Source: Methanosarcinales archaeon | GTDB lineage: Archaea; Halobacteriota; Methanosarcinia; Methanosarcinales; Methanogasteraceae | Length of the DNA stretch: 5,334 bases | Direction of reading: 5' to 3' | Assembly: GCA_030666765.1 (NCBI GenBank) | Contig: DAOUXE010000112.1 | Span: forward strand, 1 to 5,334 | Shown: positions 5,276 to 5,334 of the stretch, piece by piece | How the letters are laid out: each line of letters begins with the position of its first letter | Numbering within the stretch: position 1 is the first letter of the stretch | Made by a program: the position numbers and the translations under genes | The notes under the pieces: model-generated | Told to the model about the DNA's origin: nothing | The model's database searches: none | Seen by the model: only the letters and a program-made list of their open reading frames with translations

Positions 5276-5334
5276 TGAACCCGAATAAACAGATCGTACC
5301 GACTCCGAGGAGCAGGTTTTTGCGCGTCAAATGC
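5275..5334 (+). CDS. rps27e: Small-subunit ribosomal protein S27e (5' part, cut by window end)
   Basis: Only the first 20 codons are present. The segment PTPRSRFLRVKC is the diagnostic N-terminus of S27e (eS27), a 30S zinc-ribbon protein, and the last residue seen (C20) is the first zinc-binding cysteine. GGTGG at 5263-5267, inside rpl44e, is a well-placed ribosome-binding site seven bases before the ATG, and the ATG shares its A with the rpl44e stop codon, so translation is coupled. The gene is truncated by the window, not by mutation. Confidence 0.93.
   Translation, partial: MNPNKQIVPTPRSRFLRVKC

Overview
The window is archaeal and almost certainly euryarchaeal (Halobacteriota / methanogen-ANME-like). 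The evidence is a Cdc48/VAT-type AAA+ ATPase with both ATPase rings, archaeal/eukaryotic ribosomal proteins L44e and S27e, TATA-box promoters, tRNA genes without encoded CCA, and a tRNA-Trp whose long intron is itself a box C/D methylation-guide RNA. The lineage cannot be fixed more precisely from 5.3 kb.

Layout. Positions 1-102 hold no gene but start with one arm of a 27-bp imperfect inverted repeat. Positions 103-3385 (minus strand) form a two-gene operon: cdc48 first, then surE after a single spacer base. The Cdc48 protein is ordinary except for about 90 extra residues inserted in the small subdomain of its first ATPase ring; part of the insert looks like a twofold internal repeat. The cdc48 promoter lies around 3438-3448, and the second arm of the inverted repeat (3481-3507) lies just upstream, so the two arms face inward around the whole operon. 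Positions 3508-3600 hold nothing I recognise.

Positions 3601-3860 (minus strand) carry tRNA-Val(UAC) followed 3 nt later by tRNA-Trp(CCA). The 109-nt tRNA-Trp intron has a canonical bulge-helix-bulge splice site and boxes C, D', C' and D. Its two guides are predicted to methylate C34 and C39 of the same tRNA.

From 3861 rightward everything is on the plus strand. A short divergent promoter region serves the tRNAs (minus) and a MoxR-family ATPase gene (3944-4909), which looks leaderless. After moxR comes a possible 24-codon cysteine-rich ORF (4911-4985) with a CxxC-x8-CxxC pattern; its stop codon sits inside the ribosome-binding site of rpl44e. rpl44e (4994-5275) overlaps rps27e by one base, and rps27e runs off the window at 5334.

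How the genes relate. Cdc48 is a protein unfoldase and SurE a nucleotide phosphatase; their coupling suggests co-expression more than a shared pathway. The tRNA pair and the L44e-S27e pair are translation genes. The points most worth a second look are the Cdc48 insertion, the cis-guiding tRNA-Trp intron, the inverted repeat around the cdc48-surE unit and the cysteine-rich mini-ORF.
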